DNA of 64,000 bases from Chitinophagaceae bacterium (GTDB lineage Bacteria > Bacteroidota > Bacteroidia > Chitinophagales > Chitinophagaceae): contig JAHBTL010000011.1 of the NCBI GenBank assembly GCA_019638615.1, forward strand, positions 1 to 64,000, written 5' to 3'. Positions 8,677 through 16,910 of this stretch are shown here, piece by piece (the stretch's first letter is position 1; each line of letters starts with the position of its first letter). The position numbers and the translations under genes are program-made. The notes beneath the pieces are model-generated. The model saw only the letters and a program-made list of their open reading frames with translations. It was not told the origin of the DNA and ran no database searches.

Positions 8677-9984
8677 ATGAAAAAAATAATGCTGCCGGCG
8701 CTGGCATGGCTGCTCGTTCTGACAGCAGAGGCTCAAAAGATCAACAGGGTTATCAAAGAAAAGGCAGTAAAAAAAATTGAAAAAAAATTATCGGCAGATG
8801 ATATGGAGGGGAGGGCTACTTTTACCCCTGGCATAGACAAAGCCGCCGATTTCATTGCAGCGGAGTTTAAAAAAGCGGGGCTTATACCTGCTGAAGGAGA
8901 CAATGGTTATTTCCAGGAGTTTGCCCTGGTGGAAGCAACACAAACAGCGGCAAGCGGTAACACAGACGGAAATGAAATCAATCCTTCTGATATTGTGGCC
9001 CTTACCACAAAAGCAACATTAACTGTAAACGAGCAATCGGGGTACGAAACCGGGGTAATTAATGCAGACGACCGCCTGTTCAATAAAGCCTATGCGTATA
9101 TCAGCTCAGGCAAAAATTATATTGTATGGGTGGATACAGCCCATTCAAAAAGCTTTAGCAACCTGCTCCGGTTTAAGCGGGAAACCTTTCAATCCGATAT
9201 AAGCGTCCTGTTTATACTTGCGGAAAAAGCACCTGCTGCCTATACTGTTTCTGTTCAGCATACCATTTCAGAAAAAAAACTGAAGAATGTAGTGGGTATT
9301 ATTCCTGGAAAGAGCCAGCCTGCCGGACAATCGAACGGAAAAGAGGAATATGTAATTTTTTCGGCACATTATGATCACCTGGGTATTGGCGAAGCGGATA
9401 AAAACGGGGATCGTATTTTTAACGGCGCCAATGACGATGCTGCCGGCACTACCGCCGTAATAATGCTCTCTAAATATTTTTCAAAAATCAAAAACAACGA
9501 ACGCACTCTTGTATTTGCCGCTTTTACGGCTGAAGAAATCGGCGGTTACGGATCGCAGTATTTCAGCAAACAGTATGATCCCGGAAAAGTAATGGCGATG
9601 TTCAATATTGAAATGATAGGTACCGACAGCAAATGGGGGAAAAATTCAGCCTATATAACCGGCTATGAAAAAACGGATATGGGAAAGATACTGGAAAAAA
9701 ACCTGGCAGGAACGGGTTTTACATTTTATCCTGATCCATATCCCGACCAGCAATTGTTCTACCGCTCCGATAATGCCACGCTTGCGAGGCTGGGAGTTCC
9801 TGCACATACCATCTCCACTTCTAAAATGGACAATGAACCTTTTTATCATACACAGGGTGATGAAATTGAAACATTGGACCTGAAGAACATGACAGAGATC
9901 ATTAAAGCGATAGCGCTCAGTTCGCGCACCATCATCAGTGGGGAGGATACGCCTTCAAGGGTGGATGCAACGCAACTGAAATAA
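8677..9984 (+). CDS. Secreted M28-family zinc aminopeptidase-like peptidase
   Basis: 435 residues from the ATG at 8677 (MKKIMLPALAWLLVL), chosen because it begins a clean signal peptide ending ...TAEAQ; the frame is open 12 codons further upstream without a signal. The M28 zinc site is visible: SAHYDHLG (His231, Asp233), NGANDDAAGTT (bridging Asp253 or Asp254), FTAEEIGGYGS (Glu286/287), EMIGTD and a late FYHTQGDE. An insert between the first strand region and the catalytic part (about residues 90-200) fits a degenerate protease-associated domain. It should remove N-terminal residues from peptides in the periplasm or outside the cell. It ends 13 bp from the convergent halogenase-like gene, with no clear terminator between them. 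Confidence 0.9.
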   Translation: MKKIMLPALAWLLVLTAEAQKINRVIKEKAVKKIEKKLSADDMEGRATFTPGIDKAADFIAAEFKKAGLIPAEGDNGYFQEFALVEATQTAASGNTDGNEINPSDIVALTTKATLTVNEQSGYETGVINADDRLFNKAYAYISSGKNYIVWVDTAHSKSFSNLLRFKRETFQSDISVLFILAEKAPAAYTVSVQHTISEKKLKNVVGIIPGKSQPAGQSNGKEEYVIFSAHYDHLGIGEADKNGDRIFNGANDDAAGTTAVIMLSKYFSKIKNNERTLVFAAFTAEEIGGYGSQYFSKQYDPGKVMAMFNIEMIGTDSKWGKNSAYITGYEKTDMGKILEKNLAGTGFTFYPDPYPDQQLFYRSDNATLARLGVPAHTISTSKMDNEPFYHTQGDEIETLDLKNMTEIIKAIALSSRTIISGEDTPSRVDATQLK

Positions 9985-9997
9985 AGCGCCGCAACCT

Positions 9998-11512
9998 TTA
10001 TAATTCAGCTACGGTATGATGATACATGTTTTTTGCCGCGGGGTTCAGCAATCCTGCGGTATTGTATGGCTTTATTCTTTCCCGGACGGTATCGGTAAAT
10101 ACTTCTATTTCCTGCTGAGATATGCTTGTTTGACCGGTTAGCTTCAGTAAGTCTTTATAAGTGGTTTGAGCAATTTCCTGTACCCGTGGATTGCCGGCTT
10201 CAAGAAAATATTGAACGGGCAGATTGTTTAAGCGACGCTGTTCGTATACAATAGTGAAAGCGAAATACAACATGCTCCACGCATTGAAAAGCTGAAAATG
10301 TTGCATAGTATTATAACATCCTGCCACCAGCAGATCGATCAGCTTCAGCTCTTCAAAAACAGTAGCTTCATACGCTTTCAACCGTGCATATAAGGGCCGA
10401 TCAAAATCCCGGTTTTCATAAAGCATTTGTACAATTCTTTCTATACCAGCCAGTGAATACGCGATGCCTGTGCTGAAAAGAGGATCTATAAACCCGATGG
10501 TATGCGGCATTGCCAGCCAACCATCGCCAAAGCATTTTTCAAGCTTTCCCTGCAGCCTCGGCGATTGTATAATACGGCCCGGTTCAGCAGACAAAGCGCT
10601 TTTGCTGAGTATACGATGGATGTCAGGATATTTTGCCTGCAGCGTATTCCATATTTCATCGGTTGACATTTTTTGTAATGATGCGTTATTGCCATTCAAT
10701 GCAAAACCCCAACTGGTGCGATCGTTGTTAAACCGGAGCGCCCATATCCATCCTTCATCTAATATATGGTGGAGGGCGGAACGATCTGCATTGTAAGGAT
10801 AGTCTGCTGTTGGAATGTTTTTCTGCTGCAGGATTTCCATCCATGTCGGGAGATCATCAAAATGGGAAAATACCGCGAAGGAGTCCGTAAGAAAATCTGC
10901 TGCAGATGATTTTACGGAGAACAGCTTTTTCGCCAGCAACCCGCTGCCTGTTGCATCGATCAGGAACGAAGCCCGGATCGTCATTTTGTCGTCCTTCCGG
11001 TTTGTACTGAATGTCCATTGCCCGTTTGATCGTACTGCCGCTTCTATTTCGGTTGTATCATAGTAATCAATTCCGTACGCTTTCAGTTTGGCTGCAAGAA
11101 AGGCGTCAAAATCGGAACGGAACCAGTTGGTATCAGACATGCTATCGCTCACGCTGGCTGCCACGAGCAATTCATTTGAATGGCGGGTGTCTGTATAAAA
11201 AGGCTTCCCGGGATAATGCTTGAAATAGCTGAAGCCCCTTTTGATACCACAGGCAATTTCAGGATGCGATTGCTGCCAGCTTCCGTATCGCGAAAAATCG
11301 TACAGCCAGGGCAAATTATATTGAGAAGAGAGGGAACGCAATATCATATCGGCAATAGGGGTAGAAGACTCACCGATGGCAAACCGGGGATGCTTTCCTT
11401 TTTCCATCACACAAACTTTAAACCCGCAATTGTTCAGAACGAGCGCTGTGATGGACCCGGCAAACCCGGCGCCGGCAATAAGGATATCATAATGACGGGG
11501 ATGTTCAGCCAT
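9998..11512 (-). CDS. FAD-dependent halogenase-like oxidoreductase
   Basis: 504 residues. An N-terminal Rossmann FAD site GAGFAG (14-19) and ARFAIGES-type segment (PRFAIGESSTP) place it in the flavin-dependent halogenase/geranylgeranyl-reductase superfamily. It also shows CGIKRGFSYF, with Lys91 where halogenases carry a lysine, DATGSG (FAD-binding), and GFIDPLFSTG (340-349), which is typical of halogenases. The WxWxIP motif of tryptophan halogenases is replaced by GWIWAL (254-259), so it may be a hydroxylase or dehydrogenase instead of a halogenase. It is the third gene of an operon with a radical SAM enzyme and an asparagine-synthetase-like protein; its ATG overlaps the radical SAM stop by 8 nt (ATGGCTGA), implying translational coupling. 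The substrate is unknown. Confidence 0.75.
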   Translation of the reverse strand: MAEHPRHYDILIAGAGFAGSITALVLNNCGFKVCVMEKGKHPRFAIGESSTPIADMILRSLSSQYNLPWLYDFSRYGSWQQSHPEIACGIKRGFSYFKHYPGKPFYTDTRHSNELLVAASVSDSMSDTNWFRSDFDAFLAAKLKAYGIDYYDTTEIEAAVRSNGQWTFSTNRKDDKMTIRASFLIDATGSGLLAKKLFSVKSSAADFLTDSFAVFSHFDDLPTWMEILQQKNIPTADYPYNADRSALHHILDEGWIWALRFNNDRTSWGFALNGNNASLQKMSTDEIWNTLQAKYPDIHRILSKSALSAEPGRIIQSPRLQGKLEKCFGDGWLAMPHTIGFIDPLFSTGIAYSLAGIERIVQMLYENRDFDRPLYARLKAYEATVFEELKLIDLLVAGCYNTMQHFQLFNAWSMLYFAFTIVYEQRRLNNLPVQYFLEAGNPRVQEIAQTTYKDLLKLTGQTSISQQEIEVFTDTVRERIKPYNTAGLLNPAAKNMYHHTVAEL

Positions 11513-12449
11513 GATCTTTTTTACAGGTACATTGTATGTTCGGTGCTGTTTGCTGGCTCAGGTTCATCGCTGCCAACCGCTCTTTTCTCTTATCAAAACA
11601 AATGGCGCATCGCGATAAAAAGCCAATATCCCAGGTGTCTGCCAATACCTGTCCCTGCTTTAATGCCAACGCTTTGTCAACAACTTCTTCCAGCATATCC
11701 AGCGAAGGAGGCACGTAATCCTTTTCTTTTAGCAGCACATCCATTATACCGTTGCCGGGTCTTACAGGAATAACTGAGCAGCGCTTCGCCCCGCTCTCAA
11801 ACGCAAATTGTACAGATCGGAGGGTCCATTCGATGTTCTCGTACGGATTGGTAATGTATGGAGGGTTTAAAAGTACAAAAGCCCGTACGTCTACCTGCTG
11901 TTGAGCCAGGTATCGCGCAGCGCTTCTGAAGTCTTCCGGTGTAATTTGTTTGTTGAGTGCCGGCAATACCGCGGGGTGAATGGTTTCCAGCCCCATTGCG
12001 ATCTCCAGTTTCCCGGCCAGCAGGTCGTTGAATGTGCTGCAATGCTGATTGACCAGCTTAGGATGATTTTCCACGGTTACTCTTTTGTAACCGCTGATGC
12101 GTTCCGCTATTGCCGGATATTCCACGGGAGAAATGGCCTTTGTATCAAAAAAATTGCCGTTGTTGTACAGCTTGATATTTTCGGCGGGCGGCAATCTCTC
12201 TAATGCATAATCGATCTGCCGGAGAATGGCGCCAGGTATGGCCTCATCGAGCGTATTCTTCCATAGATCGCACATTAAACATTTAAAAGCACATTCTTTG
12301 CCGGTAAGAAAAACCGTATTAACAGTTTCAATGCCTCCCTGTAAACCCGGCTCTGTTTCGTGCAAGAAATGGTAAGGGATATAAGGATCTACCCTGTTCT
12401 TTGCAGAACGGTATGCAGTAATGGTATGATTGCTGTATCCCTCATGCAT
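11505..12449 (-). CDS. Radical SAM enzyme, unknown substrate
   Basis: 314 residues from the ATG at 12449 (MHEGYSNHT), which overlaps the upstream stop in ATGCATGA; the frame continues 21 codons further into the previous gene. The Fe-S/SAM motif is CAFKCLMC (Cys53, Cys57, Cys60), a CxxxCxxC signature preceded by NTVFLTGKE. The barrel includes KLYNNGNFFD and EIAMGLETIHPAVL; the last pattern recalls Elp3/RaSEA-like radical SAM proteins. Four late cysteines (SRCAICFDK and QCTCKKDHG) could bind an auxiliary Fe-S cluster. It lies between an asparagine-synthetase-like gene and a halogenase-like gene in a coupled operon, which suggests it modifies a small molecule or peptide made by that pathway. No precursor peptide gene was found beside it. 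Confidence 0.82.
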   Translation of the reverse strand: MHEGYSNHTITAYRSAKNRVDPYIPYHFLHETEPGLQGGIETVNTVFLTGKECAFKCLMCDLWKNTLDEAIPGAILRQIDYALERLPPAENIKLYNNGNFFDTKAISPVEYPAIAERISGYKRVTVENHPKLVNQHCSTFNDLLAGKLEIAMGLETIHPAVLPALNKQITPEDFRSAARYLAQQQVDVRAFVLLNPPYITNPYENIEWTLRSVQFAFESGAKRCSVIPVRPGNGIMDVLLKEKDYVPPSLDMLEEVVDKALALKQGQVLADTWDIGFLSRCAICFDKRKERLAAMNLSQQTAPNIQCTCKKDHG

Positions 12450-13761
12450 ACAGCGAGTGAAAATAGTTCCTGTATTCAGCTTCGTTTTTGGCAAATACCG
12501 TATCAAATGCATCGGCTGCTATAGCGCCGGATTGCAGCCTGCGCTTTTCAAATACCGGCATATCAAAACCTGTTACCGCTTTTATACCCCGGCTCACCAC
12601 CTCGCCCTTTAATGCATACAAGGCTTCTTCTTTCCAGTTGGTCAGGGCTATGAAAGGAATACCCTCTGCTACTTCAATTACATTCGGCAGCGCATAAGGG
12701 CTAAATCCGCTGAAACCATATTTCCTGGGAGGCGCATAAGAGCGAACATGTCCGCGGCTTTGACCACCTGAATAAGTAAGCGAGTGTTTGATTTTATCGA
12801 CACCCCATCCTTCCTGGTAAAGCATCATATTATTCAGAACGCTTCTTATGGTAAGTTCAGGATTTGCTTCAATGGGATAATCTTTCAGGTTTTCATCGCC
12901 GCCATCGCCGTCTGCCAGGTATTTCCAGCCGGGATAAAGCTCCCTGATTTTTTTACACAGGGCTAATACCATTGTTGCCGCCTCAAGATCGAGTGATTTA
13001 TAATCTTCGATCACCCGGATGGCTTCTTTGTAATTGACATCAGCTAACGGAACGTCTACCACCTCAAGAAAAAGTGACAGCCCCAATTTATCAAGGAACT
13101 GGTGTGCCTGTTCTGCGTCGGCGCCTCCATTAACCGAAAGGGTAAAGGCTTTCAGCCGTTGCGGAGACATTCCAAGTTTCAGCATCAGGTCATACAATAC
13201 CAAAAACACGGACCCGCTGTCAATTCCTCCCGAAAACAATACGCCTACCGGTTCTTCCGCGGGAATTGACAGCAGCCATTTCCTGCATTCGCCGGCCAGC
13301 GTTTCAATGTATTTTTTTCCGATGGCATCCGGGTCGGTTGGAAGCACATTTCTTTCCGGGGTAAAGAACCGGGTATAAACGGGGTTGGGATCCGGGCACC
13401 CGATTACTTCTAACCTAACGATATGATGCGCGGGCACCATTCTTGTATAAGAGGGGTGGAATTGCTTATGCAGTCCCTTTTGACGGAGGTATTCGTAAAT
13501 TTCGTCCATCCGTTCAGCAACAATGAGCAATGGGCCGGACGTTTGTTTGGCGAGGAAATACCGCATAGGTCTGCCGATAGAGCGGGCCATAAATACCTGG
13601 TTGCCCACTTTTTCCACGATGGCGAACTGCCCGTCTATTTTACGTACTGCGGAGGGATCACCCGAAGTAATGGCTGCCGAGGCTTCCTCCGGGGTCATGT
13701 TGAAAAGAATATTGTTACTATTGTCGAGGAGGCTTACAAAATCGCTCACATACTGATTCAT
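12442..13761 (-). CDS. Asparagine-synthetase-like amidotransferase lacking the N-terminal Cys
   Basis: 439 residues. The C-terminal half is an asparagine synthetase/beta-lactam synthetase-type ATP pyrophosphatase: PP-loop FSGGIDSGS (176-184), ADGDGGDENL and a late FDMPVFEKRRLQSG. The N-terminal ~145 residues resemble the Ntn glutaminase half (FAIVEKVGNQVFMARS), but the protein starts Met-Asn-Gln. The nucleophile Cys that must be residue 2 is absent, so glutamine cannot be used as nitrogen donor. Proteins of this type adenylate a carboxylate and let an amine attack it (beta-lactam synthetase, lasso cyclase), or use free ammonia. True AsnB is longer (about 550-630). It is the first gene of the operon with radical SAM and halogenase-like genes. 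Confidence 0.8.
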   Translation of the reverse strand: MNQYVSDFVSLLDNSNNILFNMTPEEASAAITSGDPSAVRKIDGQFAIVEKVGNQVFMARSIGRPMRYFLAKQTSGPLLIVAERMDEIYEYLRQKGLHKQFHPSYTRMVPAHHIVRLEVIGCPDPNPVYTRFFTPERNVLPTDPDAIGKKYIETLAGECRKWLLSIPAEEPVGVLFSGGIDSGSVFLVLYDLMLKLGMSPQRLKAFTLSVNGGADAEQAHQFLDKLGLSLFLEVVDVPLADVNYKEAIRVIEDYKSLDLEAATMVLALCKKIRELYPGWKYLADGDGGDENLKDYPIEANPELTIRSVLNNMMLYQEGWGVDKIKHSLTYSGGQSRGHVRSYAPPRKYGFSGFSPYALPNVIEVAEGIPFIALTNWKEEALYALKGEVVSRGIKAVTGFDMPVFEKRRLQSGAIAADAFDTVFAKNEAEYRNYFHSLYA

Positions 13762-13784
13762 GATATTTCATTTTGTCGGAATAA

Positions 13785-13792
13785 CAAATGTA
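13785..13792 (-). promoter_or_regulatory. Possible -7 box of the AsnB-like/radical SAM/halogenase operon
   Basis: TACATTTG on the minus strand matches TAnnTTTG exactly and lies 24 bp before the operon's ATG. No TTTG was seen at the usual 19-21 bp upstream, so only the -7 half is supported. Confidence 0.35.
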
Positions 13793-13893
13793 TGGATCAT
13801 TCATCAATTAGTGCAGCGTAAAGAGCGTATTTAAAATTGTTGGAGCAGGTATGATATGCAATGCATGGGACATGCCCTTGCTTTTCAGCCGCA

Positions 13894-13924
13894 GGGTTTC
13901 CAACCTTCAAAAGGTTGGAAACCC
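13894..13924. repeat. Perfect 14-bp hairpin
   Basis: GGGTTTCCAACCTT and AAGGTTGGAAACCC are separated by three bases (CAA). It lies about 100 bp upstream of the biosynthetic operon's -7 box, in a repeat-filled gap. It has the form of an interspersed palindromic repeat and not of a terminator, as no gene ends here. Confidence 0.65.
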
Positions 13925-14048
13925 TTTTCCGAAGAATAAACATTTTGGTGGAGAAGCCATCCTCACAGAAAAAAAGGCAGTTGTCCTGCTGCGAGGGCTG
14001 CTTCACCCAACCGAAGGTCGGGTTCGCAGTGAAAAAAATTACCGTCAT

Positions 14049-14265
14049 TGCGAGTTACTAATTAGGCGGCGCCTCCATCATTGCGCCGTGACAAGTTGCA
14101 TTTGTTTGTCACAGCTTTCTGATTTGTAAGTATCCTAAGTCGGCTAAGTTATCAGCAAACGTATCAGGGCTCTGTTGCTGAATTCACAGTAGTACTAAAG
14201 CTTCATCAGAGCGTTGCGGGAAATTGCGGTAATCATTTCCCGGCGGCTTTTTGGTTACTTTTTTC
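14049..14265. repeat. 217-bp perfect direct repeat, copy 1
   Basis: Base-for-base identical, as far as I can read, to 48345-48561 and in the same orientation. It begins TGCGAGTTACTAATTAGG and ends GGTTACTTTTTTC. It contains small inverted pairs (GTGACAA with TTGTCAC) but no credible open frame. Both copies are embedded in CGTCATTGCGAG/GATTGCTTC-type repeat DNA. Confidence 0.85.
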
Positions 14266-14390
14266 CGCAAAAAAGTAACAGAAAAAAGCGGAGGGATTGT
14301 AGTTGAAAGGAAAACCGGGTTTGTGGAACAACAAATTGAAGTTCATAACCAGTTGATAAATAGCAAACTGGATGATATGTCATTGGCATC

Positions 14391-14473
14391 CGCTAGATCA
14401 ATTCAAAAGCATTACGGATGATGGGAGGAGAAGCAATCTCAAGAATTGACATTAGGTTGGGACTGCTTCTCCT
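14391..14473. repeat. Family B repeat core
   Basis: Matches the reverse complement of 48211-48328 over most of its length: GATCAATTCAAAAGCATTAC, then GATGGGAGGAGAAGCAATCT and TTAGGTTGGGACTGCTTCTC. The outer CGTCATTGCGAG arm is lost here. This is a degraded, inverted copy of the element beside the second 217-bp repeat. Confidence 0.65.
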
Positions 14474-14762
14474 GCGCCGACATTCTTTTAATTGAACACA
14501 ACCCTATAGCGGTATCGCAGTGACCAAGAATATTTTTTTTGTAACTGTTAAAACAAAGCAACAGCAGTCAATTTCAGAGGACGAATCACCACTGCTGCTT
14601 CGTTCCGGAAAATTAGTGCCGGGCATAGCCTGAAGTAACCAACTGCGAAATTGCCTCATGCCCGGACTTAATATCTTTATACCGGTGCAATATAATGGGG
14701 GCAGATTACCCTAATGTTACGTTTCCGGGAAAATTGGTTGCCCTTTCAGGAAATTTATTTTT

Positions 14763-16439
14763 TTATTCTGTTTTTCCCCTGTTCCCTGCCATGAACACCC
14801 AGGGTTGAGCGCTGTTGGGCGCCATGAATGATTTAACTGCTCCTGTTGTGCTGTCTGAATGGAATTGCCCTTTTACGGGATCAAACCAGTAAAAGGGAAA
14901 ATTTTCAGGAATGTTTTTTACAGTGATTGAGCCGCCGGCGGGCAGGTACGATACATAAAAAATACCTTCTTTCGCCAGCAGGGGCCGGTTGTTTTCGGTA
15001 AGATCCCACCTTCTTTCCATGTCCTTGCAATCAAATCCTTCAAAAGCGCGGGAAATGGCGCCTACATATTGAGCGCCTTCAAAATTCAATGCCTCTTTCC
15101 ATGAATATGGCGCATTGGTCCATTCTTCCCAACCCGGTTCATCAGGCGTGATCTTCCATTGCCATAAGCTAACGGCGCCGTAGATTACACCCATTGTTCC
15201 GCCGTGCATCAGCTCGTTCCAGGCGTCTTCTCCCTGCCACCAGCCCAATCCATGTTTGCCTTCACTCATTTTTTCATAAGTAGGCTCGCCGTTCATAACG
15301 GCTTTGGTGGGCTTGTTATCATACATCCTCTCCACTTTATGATACAAATGTTTTCCGTCGTGACCGGTTTGCGCCCATTGAAAATCGAGCCAGGCAGCAT
15401 CCTGGTGCTTGCGGTTGTAATGATAGCAATGGCTGCTGTCATTCACCGCCCAGGTAGCCAGAAAATCATCGCAGGGATTATAATGCAGGCCTGTAGGTTG
15501 CTTGTATGCATCCCATTTTTCTAATGTTTCTCCTGCAGGCACAACGCCCGGGGCATCTCCATGCCCATCCAGGCTCAGCAGCCAGCAGGCCGCACGGCTT
15601 CCGTACCTCGCTAAAAGATATTTTACAAAACGGGCATATTCATCGCCTGGTGCTGAAGGTCCGAGCGCGTTTTTTCCTTTCCATCCGTAACCATGTGCCA
15701 GCGGCGCAAAAACAGGCAGTATTTCGTGATCGTGCAGGATGGCAGTTAATGAATCAAGCGTTTGAAAATAAGCCGGATTGAGCTTGTTCAAATGTCCATC
15801 AGGTATATCATAAAAGCCGCGAGCAAAACCTTCTACCGTATTCCGTGTTTCCGGGCCTTCGGCTTTTTTATCGGGTTGTACAGCTATCAGCAATGCCGTG
15901 TTGAAGCCTTTCCTTTGTCTGTCTTCGGCATACAGGGTGACCTGTTCTGTTGTAGCGCGGTAGGGCAGTGACCACGGCGTATCGCCTACAAGCAGGAAGG
16001 AGGTGCCATCAGCATAAACAACATTTCTTTTTCCGGGAGACATGCACAGCAAACCATGCTTTACCAGCTTATTTGTGCCGGCATATGGTACTGATAATAA
16101 TTCCCCGGATTTTTGCAGCCCTTTATCATCAACCGATGCATAAATATTCCATTTCCATTTGTGCTCCGCATCGGGTGGCGCAAAACGTATTTTCCAGATA
16201 TTGCCTCCGTCCCAAAAAGCGGGTCTTACCAGGCTGTCGCCTTTATCGTTCATAAACGATGCCCATACATCCACATCGGTATAGGGATTGGTATATTCTT
16301 TTTCTGATTGAAGGGTAATCTCATGGCTTGTCCATTGCGGAACAGTGACGGGTTGAGTGGTATTGCTGCAGGCAAGGGAAAAGCTGATGCAGGTTATGCA
16401 GCAGGCTTTTTTCCATGCGGTAGTAAAATTTGTTATCAT
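14763..16439 (-). CDS. Apiosidase-like (DUF5060/DUF4038) glycosidase lipoprotein
   Basis: 558 residues from the ATG at 16439 (MITNFTTAWKKAC); this start gives a lipobox SLAC (Cys24), while the 38 extra codons upstream run through repeat-derived DNA. The order is an N-terminal beta-sandwich of DUF5060 type (about 30-120), a DUF4038/apiosidase-like TIM barrel (LLVGDTPWSLPYRAT, GFNTALLIAVQPD, a barrel glutamate in MNGEPTYEK) and a C-terminal beta domain (GIFYVSYLPAGGSITV) like those annotated as collagen-binding-like. The family includes GH140 apiosidases that act on rhamnogalacturonan II, but many members have other targets. It is the last gene of module 1, downstream of GH31. Probably anchored in the outer membrane or facing the periplasm. 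Confidence 0.8.
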   Translation of the reverse strand: MITNFTTAWKKACCITCISFSLACSNTTQPVTVPQWTSHEITLQSEKEYTNPYTDVDVWASFMNDKGDSLVRPAFWDGGNIWKIRFAPPDAEHKWKWNIYASVDDKGLQKSGELLSVPYAGTNKLVKHGLLCMSPGKRNVVYADGTSFLLVGDTPWSLPYRATTEQVTLYAEDRQRKGFNTALLIAVQPDKKAEGPETRNTVEGFARGFYDIPDGHLNKLNPAYFQTLDSLTAILHDHEILPVFAPLAHGYGWKGKNALGPSAPGDEYARFVKYLLARYGSRAACWLLSLDGHGDAPGVVPAGETLEKWDAYKQPTGLHYNPCDDFLATWAVNDSSHCYHYNRKHQDAAWLDFQWAQTGHDGKHLYHKVERMYDNKPTKAVMNGEPTYEKMSEGKHGLGWWQGEDAWNELMHGGTMGVIYGAVSLWQWKITPDEPGWEEWTNAPYSWKEALNFEGAQYVGAISRAFEGFDCKDMERRWDLTENNRPLLAKEGIFYVSYLPAGGSITVKNIPENFPFYWFDPVKGQFHSDSTTGAVKSFMAPNSAQPWVFMAGNRGKTE

Positions 16440-16910
16440 TATTAATATGTTTGATAATATACCAAAGCTGAACACCACACCGCAATTTGTCATGATCCCA
16501 ACCGAGGGTCGGGAGAAGCATCTGTCTTCGCTACAATCACAGTCTGCCATCACGTTGTAAGAGATTCTTCGTGCCTGCTAATGACGTATTTGGTTTTGTA
16601 ATCAGCATTAAAACAAGATATCCAATTACTCAACCACTCGCCGTCATTGCGAGCCCGCCCGCATCAAAACCTGAGTTGGAGCAATGTTAAGGCGGGAGAA
16701 GCAATCCTCGTGCGTATGCATCTTTCAAACCGCGGAGGACTGCTTCACCCGCCGAAATATACCTTTAATGCAAAGCAACACGCGGGCGGGTTCGCAGTGA
16801 CGGTAAAAGTGTTTTGGTTTTACGACCAGCACTGCATTTCATTAGTACAAATATTGCACATTTACATCAAACCTGAATACCGAACCGCAGTTCCGAACCC
16901 TGCGCCATAC
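16440..16910. other. Gene-free gap with repeat fragments
   Basis: This holds the leader of the apiosidase-like gene, a family B fragment (GATCCCAACCGAGGGTCGGG, 16495-16514) and the complete family C element at 16642-16802. Nothing else coding or structural was recognised. The gap separates the apiosidase-like gene from GH31, so the former may have its own promoter. Confidence 0.5.
16642..16802. repeat. Family C inverted-repeat element
   Basis: The ends are CGTCATTGCGAG and TTCGCAGTGACG (one mismatch). The inner pair is GAAGCAATCCT and GGACTGCTTC. Arms rich in CCCGCC/GGCGGG add further pairing. It has the same layout as families A and B but a different interior, so it belongs to the same broad class of intergenic palindromic elements. 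Confidence 0.7.

Larger units (their letters stand above)
13925..14762. other. Gene-free repeat cluster
   Basis: Between the biosynthetic operon and the apiosidase-like gene there is no supportable gene. The stretch contains a family B-like half element (13974-14046, GGCTGCTTCACCCAACCGAAGG), the 217-bp repeat (14049-14265), a GGTTACTTTTTT/AAAAAAGTAAC hairpin just after it (about 14253-14280), a family B core (14391-14473), and a loose GCCGGGCAT/ATGCCCGG pair (about 14622-14669). Short open frames here run across repeat boundaries and are not credible. Confidence 0.6.

Noticed and set aside
13894-13924. Hairpin as an intrinsic terminator
   Set aside because: No gene ends here on either strand, so an interspersed palindrome is the simpler reading.
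13797-14048. 83-codon open frame upstream of the AsnB-like operon as a possible precursor peptide
   Set aside because: It is made of repeat DNA including the 14-bp palindrome; no leader/core pattern or ribosome site is visible.
14500-14760. Possible structured RNA with GCCGGGCAT/ATGCCCGG arms
   Set aside because: Only one short pairing was found and no known RNA fold fits; listed only as part of the repeat cluster.
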